DNA of 64,000 bases from Pseudonocardia asaccharolytica DSM 44247 = NBRC 16224 (GTDB taxonomy: Bacteria > Actinomycetota > Actinomycetes > Mycobacteriales > Pseudonocardiaceae): NCBI RefSeq assembly GCF_000423625.1, contig NZ_AUII01000006.1, positions 186,001 to 250,000 on the forward strand. The letters run 5' to 3'. The notes beneath the pieces are model-generated. The model was not told the origin of the DNA. It searched no databases and saw only the letters and a list, made by a program, of their open reading frames with translations. Made by a program: the position numbers and the translations under genes. Position 1 is the first letter of the stretch. Every line of letters begins with the position of its first letter. Positions 62,174-64,000 of this stretch are shown here, piece after piece.

Positions 62174-63301
62174 ATGAAATCCAAAGCGCTACGGTTGATC
62201 GCCCTTGCCGCCATCGCCGCGACCGCGCTCGTGGGCTGCGCCCAGAACACCGGGGACGCCGGCTCCGGCCAGCAGCCCGGCGCCGCGGGGCAGCCCTGCG
62301 ATCGGACGGTGGCAAACGACGTCACGCTCCCCACCGACAAGCCGTCCGGTCCCACGGACGGCTTCACGGTCGCCATGGTCCGCCAGTCCGGGGTCGGCGA
62401 CTATTTCGAGCAGTGGGGCAACGGCGCCACCAAGCAGATCAAGGCAGCCGGCGGCCAGGTCGACGTCTACGACGCGCGCGGTGACAACGCTCGGCAGGTC
62501 GCCCAGTTCAACGACGCGATCAGTGCCAGGCCCGATGTGATCATCGTCGACCACGGCCTCGCCGACTCGGTGAACCCCAAGATCGATGAGGCGATCAGCA
62601 ACGGCATCCCGGTGGTCGTGTACGACGTCAACATCGCCAACTGCGAGGCGATGTACATCTCCCAGGACGACACGTCGATCGCCACCGAGATCCTCGACTA
62701 CCTGAAGCAGGAGAACCCGGACGGCGGCAAGATCGCCTACGTCAACGTCTCCGGGATCGCCCCGCTGGACTCCCGCGACGCGGTCTACCAGCAGTTCCTG
62801 AAGGACAACCCGCAGTTCACCCAGGTCGCGCATTTCGGCAAGTACTCCGAGTCGGTCGCCTCCGACACCGCGACCGAGGGCGCGGCGGCGTTGAAGGCCT
62901 CCCCGGACACCACACTGGCCTTCGCCGCCTACGACGAACTGGCCAAGGGCACGCTGATCGCCTTGCGGCAGAACAACATGTCGGACAAGGTCAAGGTCTA
63001 CGGCGTGGATATCTCCACCGCCGACATCCAGCTGATGACCGAGCCGGGCAGCCCGTGGCGAGCGACCGCGGCGACGGATCCGGCGAACGTCGGCGCCATC
63101 GTGGCGCGCGCCGCGATCGCCGCGGCGAGCGGGGTGGACATGCCGGAGAAGATGACGATTCCGGCGGCGCTGATCACCCAGGACATGCTGCGCGAGCAGG
63201 GCGTCACGAACATGGACGAGCTGCGCGCCGCGCTGCCCGACCTCGCCACCCCGGAACTCCTGGGTGCGCCGTGGATCCCGCAGGTCCAGCCGGGCGTCTG
63301 A
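62174..63301 (+). CDS. Sugar ABC transporter substrate-binding lipoprotein (RbsB-like)
   Basis: The 375-residue protein starts MKSKALRLIALAAIAATALV with lipobox LVGC (Cys22), so it is anchored outside the cell. The mature part is a type I periplasmic binding protein: FTVAMVRQSGVGDYFEQWGN, DARGDNARQVAQFNDAISAR, PDVIIVDHGLADSVNPKIDE, GIPVVVYDVNIANCEAMYIS and VKVYGVDISTADIQLMTEPG. This is the pattern of RbsB-like pentose or related sugar carriers. GGAGG precedes ATG 62174, and the isomerase stop is 18 bases upstream. The ATPase gene starts 15 bases after its stop. Substrate probably the sugar processed by the isomerase. Confidence 0.9.
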   Translation: MKSKALRLIALAAIAATALVGCAQNTGDAGSGQQPGAAGQPCDRTVANDVTLPTDKPSGPTDGFTVAMVRQSGVGDYFEQWGNGATKQIKAAGGQVDVYDARGDNARQVAQFNDAISARPDVIIVDHGLADSVNPKIDEAISNGIPVVVYDVNIANCEAMYISQDDTSIATEILDYLKQENPDGGKIAYVNVSGIAPLDSRDAVYQQFLKDNPQFTQVAHFGKYSESVASDTATEGAAALKASPDTTLAFAAYDELAKGTLIALRQNNMSDKVKVYGVDISTADIQLMTEPGSPWRATAATDPANVGAIVARAAIAAASGVDMPEKMTIPAALITQDMLREQGVTNMDELRAALPDLATPELLGAPWIPQVQPGV

Positions 63302-63316
63302 CGCCGGGTCGTCGAA

Positions 63317-64000
63317 GTGGACACCGTCCTGCAGGTCCGGAGCATCTCCAAGAGCTTCGGCCCGAACCGGGTACTGCGCGGGGTCAGCTTCCGCGTCGAG
63401 AAGGGCACGATCTACGGCCTGATGGGCGCCAACGGCGCCGGGAAGTCGACGCTGATCAAGATCCTCTCCGGGGCACACGTCCCGGACGGCGGCGAGATCC
63501 TGCTGGGCGGGCGGGCGGTCACCTTTCCCGACCCGATCGCCGCCCAGCGGCTCGGCGTCGCGACCGTCTACCAGAATCCGGACGACGGCGTCATCCTGGA
63601 CATGACGGTGGCCGAGAATCTGGCGCTGGACCGGCTCACCGACAGCTCGTCGCCCCCCGGTTTCAGCCGCCGGCGCACCGAACGCCACGCCCTCGAGGTG
63701 GCCCAGACCCTGGGCATGCACCTGACCCGGCAGGTGCTGCGGTCGCCGGTCCGGCAGCTCGGCGTGTCCGAACGGCAACTGCTGGTGCTGGCCAGGGCGC
63801 TGTCGCGCAAGCCCGAGATCCTGATCCTCGACGAGCCGACCTCGGCGTTGTCCGCCGAGGAGACCGTCCGGCTGTTCGACCTGGTCCGATCGCTCGTCGA
63901 CGACGGCATGACGGCGCTGTTCGTCACCCACAAGCTCGCCGAGTTCGACCGGCTGTGCCGCCGCGTCGGGGTCCTGCGCGACGGCGCCATGCAGGGTGAG
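63317..64000 (+). CDS. Sugar ABC transporter ATP-binding protein, N-terminal part (cut by window end)
   Basis: The frame from GTG 63317 runs to the last base of the window (228 codons) without a stop. It begins VDTVLQVRSISKSFGPNRVL and has Walker A GLMGANGAGKSTLIKILSGA, the Q-loop VATVYQNPDDG, signature QLGVSERQLLVLARALSRKP, Walker B ILILDEPTSALSAEE and the switch His in FVTHKLAE. The signature VSERQ in place of LSGGQ is common in RbsA-type ATPases. RbsA-like proteins have two such domains, so a second half and a permease gene are expected beyond 64000. Confidence 0.9.
   Translation, partial: MDTVLQVRSISKSFGPNRVLRGVSFRVEKGTIYGLMGANGAGKSTLIKILSGAHVPDGGEILLGGRAVTFPDPIAAQRLGVATVYQNPDDGVILDMTVAENLALDRLTDSSSPPGFSRRRTERHALEVAQTLGMHLTRQVLRSPVRQLGVSERQLLVLARALSRKPEILILDEPTSALSAEETVRLFDLVRSLVDDGMTALFVTHKLAEFDRLCRRVGVLRDGAMQGE

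Overview
The window is 64 kb of very GC-rich DNA whose codons almost always end in G or C, with many GTG starts and some TTG starts. Gene content points to a high-GC actinobacterium: mycothiol-type maleylpyruvate isomerase, IdeR, DUF4192, PAC2, a CaeA/Hip1-like envelope hydrolase, and an SCO5389-family protein. Two blocks match gene order remembered from mycobacteria: glnE-glnA2-exported hydrolase-panB (as Rv2221c-Rv2225), and ideR with sthA and a PAC2 protein (as around Rv2711-Rv2714), here interrupted by other genes. I infer a Pseudonocardiaceae member, plausibly Pseudonocardia; the sequence alone does not prove the genus. No rRNA, tRNA, CRISPR array, transposase or integrase was recognised.

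Layout. 1-10.4 kb: a broken DUF2231-Rieske remnant, then nitrogen and cofactor genes (glnE, a GNAT enzyme, glnA2, an exported lipoprotein hydrolase, nadE, panB). 10.5-17.5 kb: a nitroreductase, two unrecognised small proteins, a coupled pair resembling lower gentisate-pathway enzymes, a family VIII-like esterase, and a lone molybdopterin hydroxylase large subunit. 17.6-31.8 kb: class I fumarase, a Pat-type protein acetyltransferase next to an AcuC-type deacetylase, a sulfurtransferase, ideR-galE, an acyl-CoA dehydrogenase abutting a dead AraC regulator, DUF4192, sthA and an M23 peptidase. 32-37.5 kb: fused indolepyruvate:ferredoxin oxidoreductase, and a hydratase/decarboxylase pair of the meta-cleavage pathway. 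37.5-39.5 kb: a coupled two-gene unit with a UGSC-family protein whose frame runs through an in-frame TGA followed by a SECIS-like hairpin, plus a thioredoxin-fold fusion protein. 39.5-46 kb: small membrane and lipoproteins, a groEL remnant, a TPP enzyme, a PadR regulator, an SCO5389-like protein, a CooC-like ATPase and a dead MFS transporter. 46-54 kb: PAC2, gdhA, a transketolase/E1-like enzyme divergent from an Lrp regulator, a methyltransferase, a hydrolase and a quinone reductase. 54-60 kb: three unrecognised proteins, a Cfp30B-like VOC protein, an MpaB-like protein and a pirin. 60.3-64 kb: a GntR regulator divergent from an MtnA-like isomerase, a sugar-type binding lipoprotein and an ABC ATPase cut by the window end.

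Repeats tie the window together. One near-identical 40-bp perfect palindrome occurs six times at gene ends and probably acts as a terminator; it supplies the stop codon of three genes. A second family, a degenerate 22-bp unit in exact 22-bp tandem phase, occurs at three loci. Four pseudogene remnants (Rieske, AraC, groEL, MFS) show ongoing gene loss. The strongest candidate for something unusual is the UGSC selenoprotein unit at 37.5-39.5 kb.
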